A stretch of DNA of 32,631 nucleotides, taken from IMG/VR virus record IMGVR_UViG_3300025326_001769, positions 1 to 32,631 of that record, one strand, 5' to 3'. Of the stretch, positions 16,711-24,502 are shown one piece after another. The notes under the pieces were generated by a model, which was given only the letters and a program-made list of their open reading frames with translations, was not told the DNA's origin and ran no database searches. This DNA comes from a virus. The position numbers were made by a program, and so were the translations under genes. Each line of letters starts with the position of its first letter. Position 1 is the stretch's first letter.

Positions 16711-17541
16711 TTATAATAAATCCCTAACAAATTCAATTTGTTCTTTGATAGTTTCTACTTCTTCCCCTTCCACGCCACGAGCGACTTGTAATGTAAAATT
16801 TCCCAAGTAATCCACCCTTCTTAAAAATGTAAATAAATCCTTCCATCCATTTCTTCCAATAACACCTTCGCCCAATGGAACTGTATTTCCTTTAGAATCC
16901 TTTTCTTTTATATGAATATGATGTAACATATTATAATCATTATAATTTTCCATTTCTTTAATTACATCTCTATTATAATTATTTCCAATATCAAAACAAC
17001 ACCCTATTCTACCCGATCTTGAATTTAATTTATCAGGGTAAGTTAGATCATTTATAAAATTTATTCCTGCAAAACTATTTACATCTAAAAATTCAAAAGC
17101 TATTCTTACATGGAAATTTTCTATGACTGAAGATAACAATGCTTGAATTGTTGGAAAATCCATATTTTTTACATATATGGGAATAACCAATAACCCACAA
17201 TCAACCCTATATGCGATATTAGCTATCCAAGTCAATAACTTTTTTGCAAAAATTAAATTTTCATCCTTATTCAAATCCATATCCATTAAATAATCTAAAC
17301 AAACGGCATTAATTGGAACTTTAAAATATTTAATTAAACTCTGGATCGTGCCACAGGAATAAAAATCACCTAAAAATAAATTGGGGTTTGTTTTTGGTAT
17401 TATCCATTCAATATAGTCTAATCCAATCTCACTAATTTTTTCAAATTCTTCGCTTATTTCCTGACCATAGGGATTAAATTGCACATGCTCTCTTCCCCTT
17501 GGTGGGATTAATCTTCCTTGCATTATTCCGATATTATTCAT
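16711..17541 (-). CDS. Xylose isomerase-like TIM-barrel sugar isomerase/epimerase
   Basis: A 276-residue protein beginning IGIMQGRLIPP, the usual opening of the sugar phosphate isomerase/epimerase (AP endonuclease family 2) barrel. Other expected points are visible: IGLDYIEWII, RIAFEFLDVN, GCCFDIGNNYN and HHIHIKEKDSKGN with PLGEGV, which supply the metal-binding acidic and histidine residues. It overlaps the SDR gene by four bases. Similar barrels are found next to NeuB-like and CMP-sugar synthetase genes in some flagellar and surface glycan clusters. Its reaction here is unknown. Confidence 0.82.
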   Translation of the reverse strand: MNNIGIMQGRLIPPRGREHVQFNPYGQEISEEFEKISEIGLDYIEWIIPKTNPNLFLGDFYSCGTIQSLIKYFKVPINAVCLDYLMDMDLNKDENLIFAKKLLTWIANIAYRVDCGLLVIPIYVKNMDFPTIQALLSSVIENFHVRIAFEFLDVNSFAGINFINDLTYPDKLNSRSGRIGCCFDIGNNYNRDVIKEMENYNDYNMLHHIHIKEKDSKGNTVPLGEGVIGRNGWKDLFTFLRRVDYLGNFTLQVARGVEGEEVETIKEQIEFVRDLL

Positions 17542-18299
17542 ATTATATCTCTACCTCCACAACAAATTAAATTACCCCCTTGCATATAATCTGAGTCTGA
17601 ACTACACAAAAATTTAATTGAACCATTATACTCATCAACTTTGGCAAGCCTGCCGATCGGTATTTTATCTTCCAAATTCTTTTTTAAAGTATCTGATTGC
17701 CCATTATACACACTTCCTGGGGATAAACAAACCGACTTGATCTGACTGCCATAATAACTGGCAATGTACTTAGTTAGATGTATAAGACCTGCTTTTGAGA
17801 CACTATAATCTGGTGGTTTAATATATCCATTTTCATATATTCTTTGATCACTTGTTATTATACCAAGGTCTGATATTATATTCACAATAGTTCCCTTAAA
17901 CCCTTCATTTGTATTTTTCAACATATATTTTATGCATTCTCTACTAAGCAAAAAAGCTCCTGTTAAATTAACAGATAATGTTTTATTCCATTTGTCTAAA
18001 CTATAGATTTCAAAACTGTTATTCACACCTTCTTTTGGAGGAAAATTTATAGCAGCACAATTAATAAGTATATCAATTCTGTCATAATTATCATATATTT
18101 GATAAATTGTTGTTTTAACATCCTCTTCATCTGTAATATCTATTGGGTAAAAACGTGATTTTTTAATCAATCTATTGATTTTTTTACTTGGCAAATCCAA
18201 AATAATTACTTCATTATTATCATCTTTGGATAATGTATATGCAAATTCACCCCCAAGTAAACCGTGACCACCAGCAACGAGTATTATTTTTTTATTCAT
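17538..18299 (-). CDS. Short-chain dehydrogenase/reductase (PtmA-like)
   Basis: A 253-residue SDR. The cofactor loop GGHGLLGG is at residues 10-17, NCAAI at 80-84, the catalytic serine in IISDLG (near 143) and YSVSK at 165-169. The C-terminus PSGSVY-like segment reads SPGSVYNGQ and GGRDI closes the protein. All catalytic residues are present. Pairing with a cytidylyltransferase resembles the ptmA-ptmB pair of Campylobacter flagellin glycosylation loci. Overlaps of four bases on both sides show translational coupling. Substrate not known; the name PtmA is by analogy of context and length. Confidence 0.87.
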   Translation of the reverse strand: MNKKIILVAGGHGLLGGEFAYTLSKDDNNEVIILDLPSKKINRLIKKSRFYPIDITDEEDVKTTIYQIYDNYDRIDILINCAAINFPPKEGVNNSFEIYSLDKWNKTLSVNLTGAFLLSRECIKYMLKNTNEGFKGTIVNIISDLGIITSDQRIYENGYIKPPDYSVSKAGLIHLTKYIASYYGSQIKSVCLSPGSVYNGQSDTLKKNLEDKIPIGRLAKVDEYNGSIKFLCSSDSDYMQGGNLICCGGRDII

Positions 18300-19048
18300 T
18301 TATAAATTCCAGTATTTTTAAAAATTTGAGCAGAATTTTCTTTCATTAAAGCTTCTGCATTAACAAAATCAATTTCATCATTTATACTTATACCATATAA
18401 TTTATCAATAATAACTGGTTTGCATGGATGAACAATTCTAACCCTATCCTTCAAAAATCTTTCTATTTTAATAGCCCAAGCTCCAACTTCTCTAAATAAA
18501 GTATCATCATCATTTTGCCTCATTTTCCTATCGGTATATAATGCTTCCCATTCAAACTTTGGTCTCGGACATTTCCAAAATTGCCCAATATCTTCATGAA
18601 TGATAAAAGAAGAATCCACACAATCATCTATTGAATCAAGCATAAGATCTAATGAGTCTATTGGTATTAAGGGGGAAGTCACTTCAACAATACCCAAAAT
18701 ACCTGTATATATTCCATACTTGTAGAGTTCGTTTAGGCATACTTCCTCAGTTGTTGTGAAACTTGTTGCTAAATCATCTATTCTTTTTGATAAAATTAAA
18801 GCCTCTTCATCAAATATTAATCCGAAGTGCAATTTTACCATTTCCAAGTACCAATCACTGTCAGAAGAAACTATTACTTTATTAATTTTTCCATTCTTAT
18901 ATAAGTGATATAATTTTTTGATGGTCCAATAATAAAGTGGTAGATCAAGGAAATTCTTAATATTTTTATTTTTTATTTCCTTTGAGCCTGATCTCATGGG
19001 TACAATAACTGTAGTATTGTATGTAGGTTTTTCTAAATTATTTTCCAC
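18296..19048 (-). CDS. Acylneuraminate cytidylyltransferase-like CMP-sugar synthetase
   Basis: A 250-residue member of the CMP-NeuAc synthetase family, which activates a nonulosonic acid with CTP. The nucleotide-binding motif is visible as VIVPMRSGSKEIKNKNI (residues 14-30), with the R-x-G-S-K core conserved. Further marks are KVIVSSDSDWYLE, SFTTTEEVCLNEL, EVTSPLIP and GISINDEIDFVNAEAL. It begins at GTG (19048), close after the small membrane protein gene. With the NeuB-like gene about 5 kb downstream in the same operon it supplies the last two steps of a nonulosonate donor pathway. Confidence 0.87.
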   Translation of the reverse strand: MENNLEKPTYNTTVIVPMRSGSKEIKNKNIKNFLDLPLYYWTIKKLYHLYKNGKINKVIVSSDSDWYLEMVKLHFGLIFDEEALILSKRIDDLATSFTTTEEVCLNELYKYGIYTGILGIVEVTSPLIPIDSLDLMLDSIDDCVDSSFIIHEDIGQFWKCPRPKFEWEALYTDRKMRQNDDDTLFREVGAWAIKIERFLKDRVRIVHPCKPVIIDKLYGISINDEIDFVNAEALMKENSAQIFKNTGIYK

Positions 19049-19050
19049 TT

Positions 19051-19230
19051 TTAGTTCTCAAGTTCATTAAAAAGAGTCACAAAAAATCCCCAAACAAATA
19101 AAGCAATTACTGAAATTGTGTATAAAAAATAAAGATAATCATTTTCCATATTAACTCTATACTGCCCAACAAAAACAGATCCGAGCATTGCTCCAATACC
19201 AAAAAGTCTTTTTTTGTTTTTTAGTTTCAT
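19051..19230 (-). CDS. Small membrane protein, 59 residues
   Basis: An ATG at 19230 overlaps the stop of the upstream small gene by one base (TAATG) and the frame ends at TAA 19053-19051. The product has a basic start (MKLKNKKRLFGIGAML), a short hydrophobic stretch (GIGAMLGSVFVG), then a stronger membrane segment (YFLYTISVIALFVWGFFVTLF) split as FLYTISVIALF and VWGFFVTLF, and ends ELEN. Probably one or two membrane spans with a basic inside end. Function unknown; it may anchor or flank the glycan enzymes at the membrane. Confidence 0.7.
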   Translation of the reverse strand: MKLKNKKRLFGIGAMLGSVFVGQYRVNMENDYLYFLYTISVIALFVWGFFVTLFNELEN

Positions 19231-19433
19231 TAATCATTTACCTTCTTTCTTCCCCCTCTTTTTACCACAACACCCTTTTCTTTCCTCCATTGACTGAGAA
19301 TCGTTCTGAAAGTTGATTCTTTTAAAGAAACCGATGTAATCATATTATAAGAAAGACTACCCCCAGCTTCATCTAAAAACTTAAATACCTTTTCCTTTAC
19401 TGTTGAACCTACTTCCAATTTCTTTCTCCCCAT
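19230..19433 (-). CDS. Small winged-helix-like protein, 67 residues
   Basis: Starts at ATG 19433 with AAAAGGAG upstream. The sequence MGRKKLEVGSTVKEKVFKFL is followed by LSYNMITSVSLKESTFRTIL and SQWRKEKGVVVKRGGRKK, the size and spacing of a small winged-helix fold (helix, turn, recognition helix at about 40-52, basic wing). This suggests DNA binding, perhaps a regulator of the island, but no specific family was recognised. Confidence 0.6.
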   Translation of the reverse strand: MGRKKLEVGSTVKEKVFKFLDEAGGSLSYNMITSVSLKESTFRTILSQWRKEKGVVVKRGGRKKVND

Positions 19434-19453
19434 TTTAGTCTCCTTTTTATTAA

Positions 19454-20272
19454 TTATTTCTTCCTAAATTTATAGAGTATCTCCGCTCCATTTGCAGGTC
19501 CCGATATAAAAATCCTTTCGTTTGTTACAAATTTTAAGTATTCAAAAAAAGCAACTATTTTTGTATCCAAATCTGCTACTTTGCCCTCCATTGATAGTTT
19601 TAATCTTGTAACAAAATCTCTAACCATATCTAAATACATCCCCCTCTCTTGATCAAAGGTTAAAATTGTTTCACATTCAAAATCATAGCGATTAATGTAT
19701 TCAAATATTTTATCAGGCAAAATCATTTGTTTATCTGTTTTTGACATTTCTGCTCCAACAAACAATTCTAATGTTTTCCATATAACACCCCTAAGATTTA
19801 GAAAATTTGGATGTTCCAAAACAAAATAACCACCGGATTTTAAAAGTTTATTTGCGATATAAAACAAAATTTCAGGATTATCAAGGTGTTCGATAACGCC
19901 GATTGATGCAATGACATCAAAGTGTTCTTTATCAAGACAAAGATTTTCCTCAATTTCAAATTTTAGATCTTCAAATGATATATGTCTAAAATCAATCTTT
20001 CGCAACGCTGTTACTTCGTTTTCTTTTGCTTTATTTATTCCTACCCCAGAAAAGTCATAGCCGTGAAGCTCAGAAGGTTCTTCCAAAGTTGCATATCTTG
20101 TTAAGAAATTTCCTGTCCCGCACCCCAAATCCAAGATTTTTTTCCCATTTATATGATTTTTAATCATTTTATAAACTTCGGAATATATAAGGTCTAATGG
20201 AGATGTGAAAAATTCTTCCTTGTCATTTTCATAAACTTTATTATAAATTTCTCTCAATTCTTCATCTGGCAT
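19454..20272 (-). CDS. Class I SAM methyltransferase
   Basis: A 272-residue methyltransferase with a well-kept SAM loop KILDLGCGTGNFLTRY (near 45-60), the acidic strand ELHGYDFSGVGINKAK, FDVIASIGVIEHLDNPE and LLKSGGYFVLEHPN. The C-terminal third is helical and specific to this gene. The start lies inside the CgeB-like gene (overlap 19 bases), which indicates coupling. Likely acts on a sugar or a glycan-linked intermediate; the substrate cannot be told. Confidence 0.88.
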   Translation of the reverse strand: MPDEELREIYNKVYENDKEEFFTSPLDLIYSEVYKMIKNHINGKKILDLGCGTGNFLTRYATLEEPSELHGYDFSGVGINKAKENEVTALRKIDFRHISFEDLKFEIEENLCLDKEHFDVIASIGVIEHLDNPEILFYIANKLLKSGGYFVLEHPNFLNLRGVIWKTLELFVGAEMSKTDKQMILPDKIFEYINRYDFECETILTFDQERGMYLDMVRDFVTRLKLSMEGKVADLDTKIVAFFEYLKFVTNERIFISGPANGAEILYKFRKK

Positions 20273-21132
20273 ACATCCTCCACGATTTGTTGAACTCTAT
20301 GAGTATATAGATGTTTTCTTAAAACCAAGTCTTGTCCTCTTCCTGCAATTTCTTTTGCTTCGCTTCTGTGTATATTATAATAGTAACATAGATTTACCAA
20401 ATCGTCAAAGTCTTTATAATATCTAAGGTGTATCCCATCTTGAAATAATTCTGTTTCCCCTTCCACTTTATTTGTTAGAAGAAGTCCCCCCATACTCAAA
20501 ATTTCAAACACCCTCATTTGGTATCCTGAGTTTGTTATTCCTATGTTAAGATTGATTTTTGTGTCATTAACTGTTTTTACATAATCTATATGTGTATAAG
20601 AATACTGGATGGGGATTCCCTTATCCAATAAATAGTTTATCATATTGATCCTATTCACATTCAGATTGCCAACGAACCCAACATCTATTAATTTATTTGA
20701 TACTTGCAAATCTTTATGAACTTCTTTATCCGCCGCTAATGGAAGGAAAAAAGAATTCTTATTGAATTGTTTATAAAAAGGAAGCTCTGCTTCTGTGAAG
20801 GAATATACAATATCAAATAGAGGGGATTTTGTCTGAATAATGAAAGCGGCTTCTTGGTTTGCTTGCACAGAGTCTTGCAAATATAGTATTTTACATATCC
20901 TGCAAGCAAAAACATCCTCTGGGTTTATGCGTTCCCCCTTAATTACCAACAAAAATTCTGCATCTGTAATATATCTTATTCTATTAGAAACTTCGTGTCT
21001 ATTCATAACTCTATAATCGGTTTCTATTACTTCATAACCCAAATCTTTAAATGCTTTTGAAATAAAATTTTCCATCCCATTAGGGTTCTTTGTATTAGCC
21101 CCAACCAAATGTATTCTTTTTTTATTTTCCAT
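20254..21132 (-). CDS. CgeB-like GT-B glycosyltransferase
   Basis: A protein of 292 residues from the ATG at 21132; a TTG at 21147 in frame would add five residues but lies deep in the preceding gene. It begins MENKKRIHLVGANTKN. The C-terminal donor domain has VGFVGNLNVNRINMINYLL, INLNIGITNSGYQMRVFEIL, GGLLLTNKVEGETELFQDG and HLRYYKDFDDL, which is the pattern of the CgeB/Glyco_trans_1_2 family, common in spore, flagellar and phage glycosylation loci. Overlaps by 11 bases with the sulfotransferase-like gene. Donor and acceptor unknown. Confidence 0.85.
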   Translation of the reverse strand: MENKKRIHLVGANTKNPNGMENFISKAFKDLGYEVIETDYRVMNRHEVSNRIRYITDAEFLLVIKGERINPEDVFACRICKILYLQDSVQANQEAAFIIQTKSPLFDIVYSFTEAELPFYKQFNKNSFFLPLAADKEVHKDLQVSNKLIDVGFVGNLNVNRINMINYLLDKGIPIQYSYTHIDYVKTVNDTKINLNIGITNSGYQMRVFEILSMGGLLLTNKVEGETELFQDGIHLRYYKDFDDLVNLCYYYNIHRSEAKEIAGRGQDLVLRKHLYTHRVQQIVEDVCQMKN

Positions 21133-21727
21133 AGTGTACCTTTTCAAAATCTACAATAGAATGCCAAATTTGTCTTCCTCTATCCTTATCTATATGAATG
21201 CCCAAAGAACTTATACTATGATAAACCTCATCATAATTCTCAAGAAAATAGGGAAAATACAAAATATGGTGTTTTATTCTAAGATTTATACACGTATTTA
21301 TAAAAACTTTAAATTTTTCATCCAATTCAGCAGGTGAGAAATTTGTGTAATATCCTAAATTACCATGACTTTTCTTTGATTCTAATGCGTGTAATGGTTC
21401 CCTATAGGTTATTAAAACAGATATATTAGGTTTTACCACAGTCCAAATTTTTAAAATATTTGGATTAAAAAGTAAACGAGGGTGCTTCATAACAATTTTA
21501 TCAATTTTAGCAATTTCTTTTTCCAAAAATAAAATTAGTTCTTCTGAAAAAGGGTTATTTTGAAAAGTAGTTAAAACGGCTTGTACCTGTTCGTCTTCAA
21601 AACCTGCATTTATGGAATCGTTCCAAGAACCTCCTGTATTATAACCTAAGTCATGCAAAAATTTGGTGAGTAGTGAAGTCCCTGATCTAAAAAATCCCGT
21701 GATAAAAAGATGTTTTTGATAATCCAT
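21122..21727 (-). CDS. Sulfotransferase-like P-loop protein
   Basis: A 201-residue protein whose start MDYQKHLFITGFFRSGTSLL contains the sulfotransferase PAPS-binding loop pattern GxxRSGTSxL (residues 11-20), followed by LTKFLHDLGY. A second mark is MKHPRLLFNP and then VLITYREPLHALESKKS, the site of the 3'-phosphate contacts in the family (R followed by P within a helix start). At about 200 residues it is shorter than most (250-300). If active it would sulfate a sugar using host PAPS. It might instead be a related kinase-type P-loop enzyme. Confidence 0.7.
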   Translation of the reverse strand: MDYQKHLFITGFFRSGTSLLTKFLHDLGYNTGGSWNDSINAGFEDEQVQAVLTTFQNNPFSEELILFLEKEIAKIDKIVMKHPRLLFNPNILKIWTVVKPNISVLITYREPLHALESKKSHGNLGYYTNFSPAELDEKFKVFINTCINLRIKHHILYFPYFLENYDEVYHSISSLGIHIDKDRGRQIWHSIVDFEKVHYGK

Positions 21728-21736
21728 ATTTATCCT

Positions 21737-22408
21737 TTATAAATAAACACTCACAATCTCAGAATAATAATTAGTCCAATATTCCCTATTATGTACATTT
21801 GTTTTACAATGACAATTACCACACAAAGTTATTAAATTTTCTGGGTTATTGTTTTTCTTGTCATAATCTATATGGTGAATACATAAATTTTCTGTGTTCA
21901 TACATCCAGGTGTTTGACATATATTTAAATCTCTATTTTTAATGAATTGTTTAAATTCTTTATTAAATTCTTTAGGATATATTTCAAAAGAAGAGCCTCC
22001 ATTCCAATTTGGGGATAATTCCCGTTTCTTCCCATACATAGGGTTATCTTTTCCTATCCATTTACCCTTTCTATATTTAGACATTTTTTGTCTTGTTTCT
22101 TCTAACACTTCTCTCCCCATAGCTTTATTTCTTATTTTTAATCTTGTTTCTTCTGTAACTTTTTTACCAAAAGAGGGGCTTTTTTCACCCTTTTTTCCAA
22201 ATTGTGGATTGTTCTTTCCCTTTTTAGATTCAGATACTTTCTTATTTCTTTCCTTAGAATATTGCTGACAACCACAGGATTTACATCTTTTTCCACTACT
22301 TAATTGTCTTTCAACTTCTTGTAAACAAAAAGAACATAAAAATATGCCATAATAAATCCATCTACCATTCTTATTTTTCTCTTTTCTTGTTTTTCTTATT
22401 AATTTCAT
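21737..22408 (-). CDS. HNH homing endonuclease with NUMOD3 repeats (type B N-terminus)
   Basis: A 223-residue protein from the ATG at 22408, one base after the stop of the upstream gene; a longer start at 22462 lies within that gene and is unlikely, since the other type B copy begins at the matching residue (MELIRN against MKLIRK). Residues 1-55 carry the type B module (CSFCLQEVERQL, CKSCGCQQY). NUMOD3-type repeats follow (FGKKGEKSPSFGKKVTEETR, LEETRQKMSKYRKGKW). The catalytic end has [28 protein letters not shown] and GNCHCKTN with all expected cysteines and histidines. No good ribosome site is visible. Confidence 0.88.
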   Translation of the reverse strand: MKLIRKTRKEKNKNGRWIYYGIFLCSFCLQEVERQLSSGKRCKSCGCQQYSKERNKKVSESKKGKNNPQFGKKGEKSPSFGKKVTEETRLKIRNKAMGREVLEETRQKMSKYRKGKWIGKDNPMYGKKRELSPNWNGGSSFEIYPKEFNKEFKQFIKNRDLNICQTPGCMNTENLCIHHIDYDKKNNNPENLITLCGNCHCKTNVHNREYWTNYYSEIVSVYL

Positions 22409-22409
22409 A

Positions 22410-23642
22410 TTATAATTTTTGTAAAAAACAATCAAAAGACCATGAATTTTGAATTTTATCAAAACTTAATAATTTAAATTGTGTTTGTAATTTAGCTAAA
22501 ACCATGTTCCTAAAATCTTCTGGCAAAAAGTCATTTATGTGGGTTGGGTCTGCTTGTTCTGTCCCGATGTTTGGAATATATCTTTTATGAGGAACAATAA
22601 GTAACAATACCCCTCCAACTCTTAATTTCTTAAACCAATCTTCTACTGCTTGAACAGGGTCTTTAATATGTTCGATAAGATGAGAAGCACAAATAAAATC
22701 AAGTGTTTCATCTCTAAAAGGTAATTCCTTTGTCCCATCCCAAACTAATTCTGGTGTCTTCCCACCATTTCTGTCTTGATCCACCCCAACTGCAAAATTC
22801 ACCTTTTTTCGATTATTACAACCTAAATCCAGGCCGTTCAACATATTTTCTTGTGTCTTTAAAAAATTATTTATAAATTCTGTCTCAGACCTCCATAAAT
22901 GACTACCAGATGTTTGTAAAATAATATTGAATTTCCCCTCAACCCAAAGGTCGGGTCTCCGTTGGAGTGCCCGATTAAATATTAAATTCTTCCAATACTG
23001 AGGGTCATTTCCTTCTCTTACCCATTTCTGAGTAAATTGCTCAGAATGCAAACGATTCTCTACCAAAACTTCTGATATATGCTTTAGTTGAACAGAATGC
23101 CCCACAAGTCTAATAATAAAATCCGTATCTGCGGAATATTTAAGCGTTGTGTCCCATCCCCCAATTTCTAATGTTTTATCCCTTCTGTAGCATTGAAGAT
23201 GCCCAATATTTTGAAGATCCTTTATACTTCCAGATTTCCATTCAGGATATTTTCTAACCTGATTTGTTCCTAAAATTTTAAGATCTGAATATATAAATCC
23301 AATCTTTCTATTTACTTCCTTATCAATAAAATTTGAAAGTTTTTGCAAAGCATCTGGCATCAAAACATCATCGTGGTCTAATCTAATTAACCATTCACCT
23401 TTAGAATAATAAACTCCTATGTTATGACTCTTCTGTAGGCCAAGATTTTGCTCATTCTTCACGTATATTAAGTCTATTTCAGGTCTATCCGGCAATAAAA
23501 CTTTTGAGGTAGATGGGGTATCTGAATCATCTATAATTACTACTTGAAATGGTTCTTTATATATTTGATTATAACAAGACTCCACCGCTTCTGACAAAAA
23601 CTGGGGTTGATTATATGCAGTAATTATAATTGAGAATTTCAT
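22410..23642 (-). CDS. GT2 glycosyltransferase fused to SAM methyltransferase
   Basis: A 410-residue bifunctional protein. Residues 1-260 are a family 2 glycosyltransferase (KFSIIITAYNQPQFL, VVIIDDSD, LIRLDHDDVLMPDAL with the metal-binding DDV, and SADTDFIIRL). Residues about 275-410 are a type 11 methyltransferase (GLDLGCNNRKKVNFAVGVDQ, LDFICASHLIEHIKDP, LRVGGVLLLIVPHK). Both active regions look intact, so the enzyme could add a sugar and then methylate it. Translation starts at ATG next to the stop of the upstream gene with weak AGGAAG signal. Donor and acceptor unknown. Confidence 0.88.
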   Translation of the reverse strand: MKFSIIITAYNQPQFLSEAVESCYNQIYKEPFQVVIIDDSDTPSTSKVLLPDRPEIDLIYVKNEQNLGLQKSHNIGVYYSKGEWLIRLDHDDVLMPDALQKLSNFIDKEVNRKIGFIYSDLKILGTNQVRKYPEWKSGSIKDLQNIGHLQCYRRDKTLEIGGWDTTLKYSADTDFIIRLVGHSVQLKHISEVLVENRLHSEQFTQKWVREGNDPQYWKNLIFNRALQRRPDLWVEGKFNIILQTSGSHLWRSETEFINNFLKTQENMLNGLDLGCNNRKKVNFAVGVDQDRNGGKTPELVWDGTKELPFRDETLDFICASHLIEHIKDPVQAVEDWFKKLRVGGVLLLIVPHKRYIPNIGTEQADPTHINDFLPEDFRNMVLAKLQTQFKLLSFDKIQNSWSFDCFLQKL

Positions 23643-23990
23643 TTAATTTTCTTCCTCATCATCTTCCAAATCAACTTCTACTGTAGGGTCTTCCCCATTT
23701 TCCAATTTTTCTTGACAACATGAGCAAGTCGTCTCATATCTATCACCAAATTTATTCTCAAATTCTTCATAAAAATCATATACATTGGATAAAAATCCAA
23801 TTAAAAATCTATAATCTCTATCTGTTTCCCCAAACTGCCACAAAAGATGTAAGGCATGGTAAATTGAATCTTTTGTTAATTCTATATCATCTTCCTTTTC
23901 ATTCAAGGAAAGCCTATTAACTGCGTACTCTATAAAGTCGTCTTCAAAATTTTCTAAAGGTCTTAACTTTTTTTCCTCTTTTTTTGTCAT
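23643..23990 (-). CDS. Acidic protein with YxEFENKFGxRY motif, unknown function
   Basis: A 115-residue protein. The start is basic (MTKKEEKKLRPLEN), the middle helical (DSIYHALHLLWQFGETDRDY), then FYEEFENKFGDRYETTC and CSCCQEKL, with an acidic end. The C-S-C-C group may bind a metal. The block EFENKFGxRY is shared with the next gene upstream. It abuts the GT2-methyltransferase gene. No family recognised; the pair is described as related proteins. Confidence 0.7.
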   Translation of the reverse strand: MTKKEEKKLRPLENFEDDFIEYAVNRLSLNEKEDDIELTKDSIYHALHLLWQFGETDRDYRFLIGFLSNVYDFYEEFENKFGDRYETTCSCCQEKLENGEDPTVEVDLEDDEEEN

Positions 23991-23999
23991 TTTATACCT

Positions 24000-24485
24000 C
24001 TATTTGTTTTTATACCTACTCCCAAATTTGTTTTCAAATTCACTATAAAGATTATCAATTTCTATTATTTTACTAATAGCTTCTTTAGCATTGCTATTGG
24101 CTAAAATGGAAAGAGTTTCATCAACCCAATCCTTCTTTTCTTCTATGCTATGATTATTCCAATCATTTGAAGGTGTCCAATCATTTTCTGGGTCTGTTAA
24201 TCTACTTGAAATATATGTTAATACTACATCATTATAAGTTTCCTCTGGTTTAATTTGAAATTTCTTATGTTCAAATTCCCACCACAAATAATCAATTTCA
24301 AGGGTTCTTCTAAGAACACAATTAACACAATATTGGCATAAAAGTTGCAATATAGTTGCAATATATATTGCTGGTTTTCTTGATTCCTCCTTAGAAGGGT
24401 CAGGAACAAATCCCAATCTATGCATAATATATGTATGACAATCCAACCCAAAATCTTCTTTTTTCCTTTTTATTATTTTATTCAT
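24000..24485 (-). CDS. Protein with C-terminal YxEFENKFGxRY motif, unknown function
   Basis: A 161-residue protein, MNKIIKRKKEDFGLDCHTYI at the start, with a cysteine-rich helical stretch (LLCQYCVNCVLRR) and a C-terminus LYSEFENKFGSRYKNK that matches the neighbour's FYEEFENKFGDRYET. Both also share a helical segment ahead of the motif. They may be a duplicated pair or two subunits of one complex. No catalytic motif found. Start chosen at the first ATG, 17 bases after the GT gene stop; no clear ribosome site. Confidence 0.7.
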   Translation of the reverse strand: MNKIIKRKKEDFGLDCHTYIMHRLGFVPDPSKEESRKPAIYIATILQLLCQYCVNCVLRRTLEIDYLWWEFEHKKFQIKPEETYNDVVLTYISSRLTDPENDWTPSNDWNNHSIEEKKDWVDETLSILANSNAKEAISKIIEIDNLYSEFENKFGSRYKNK

Positions 24486-24502
24486 AGTTTAATATTATCA
24501 TA

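Noticed and set aside
22409-22462. Longer start for the HNH gene
   Set aside because: It would lie inside the end of the GT2-methyltransferase gene; the related HNH gene starts at the residue corresponding to 22408.
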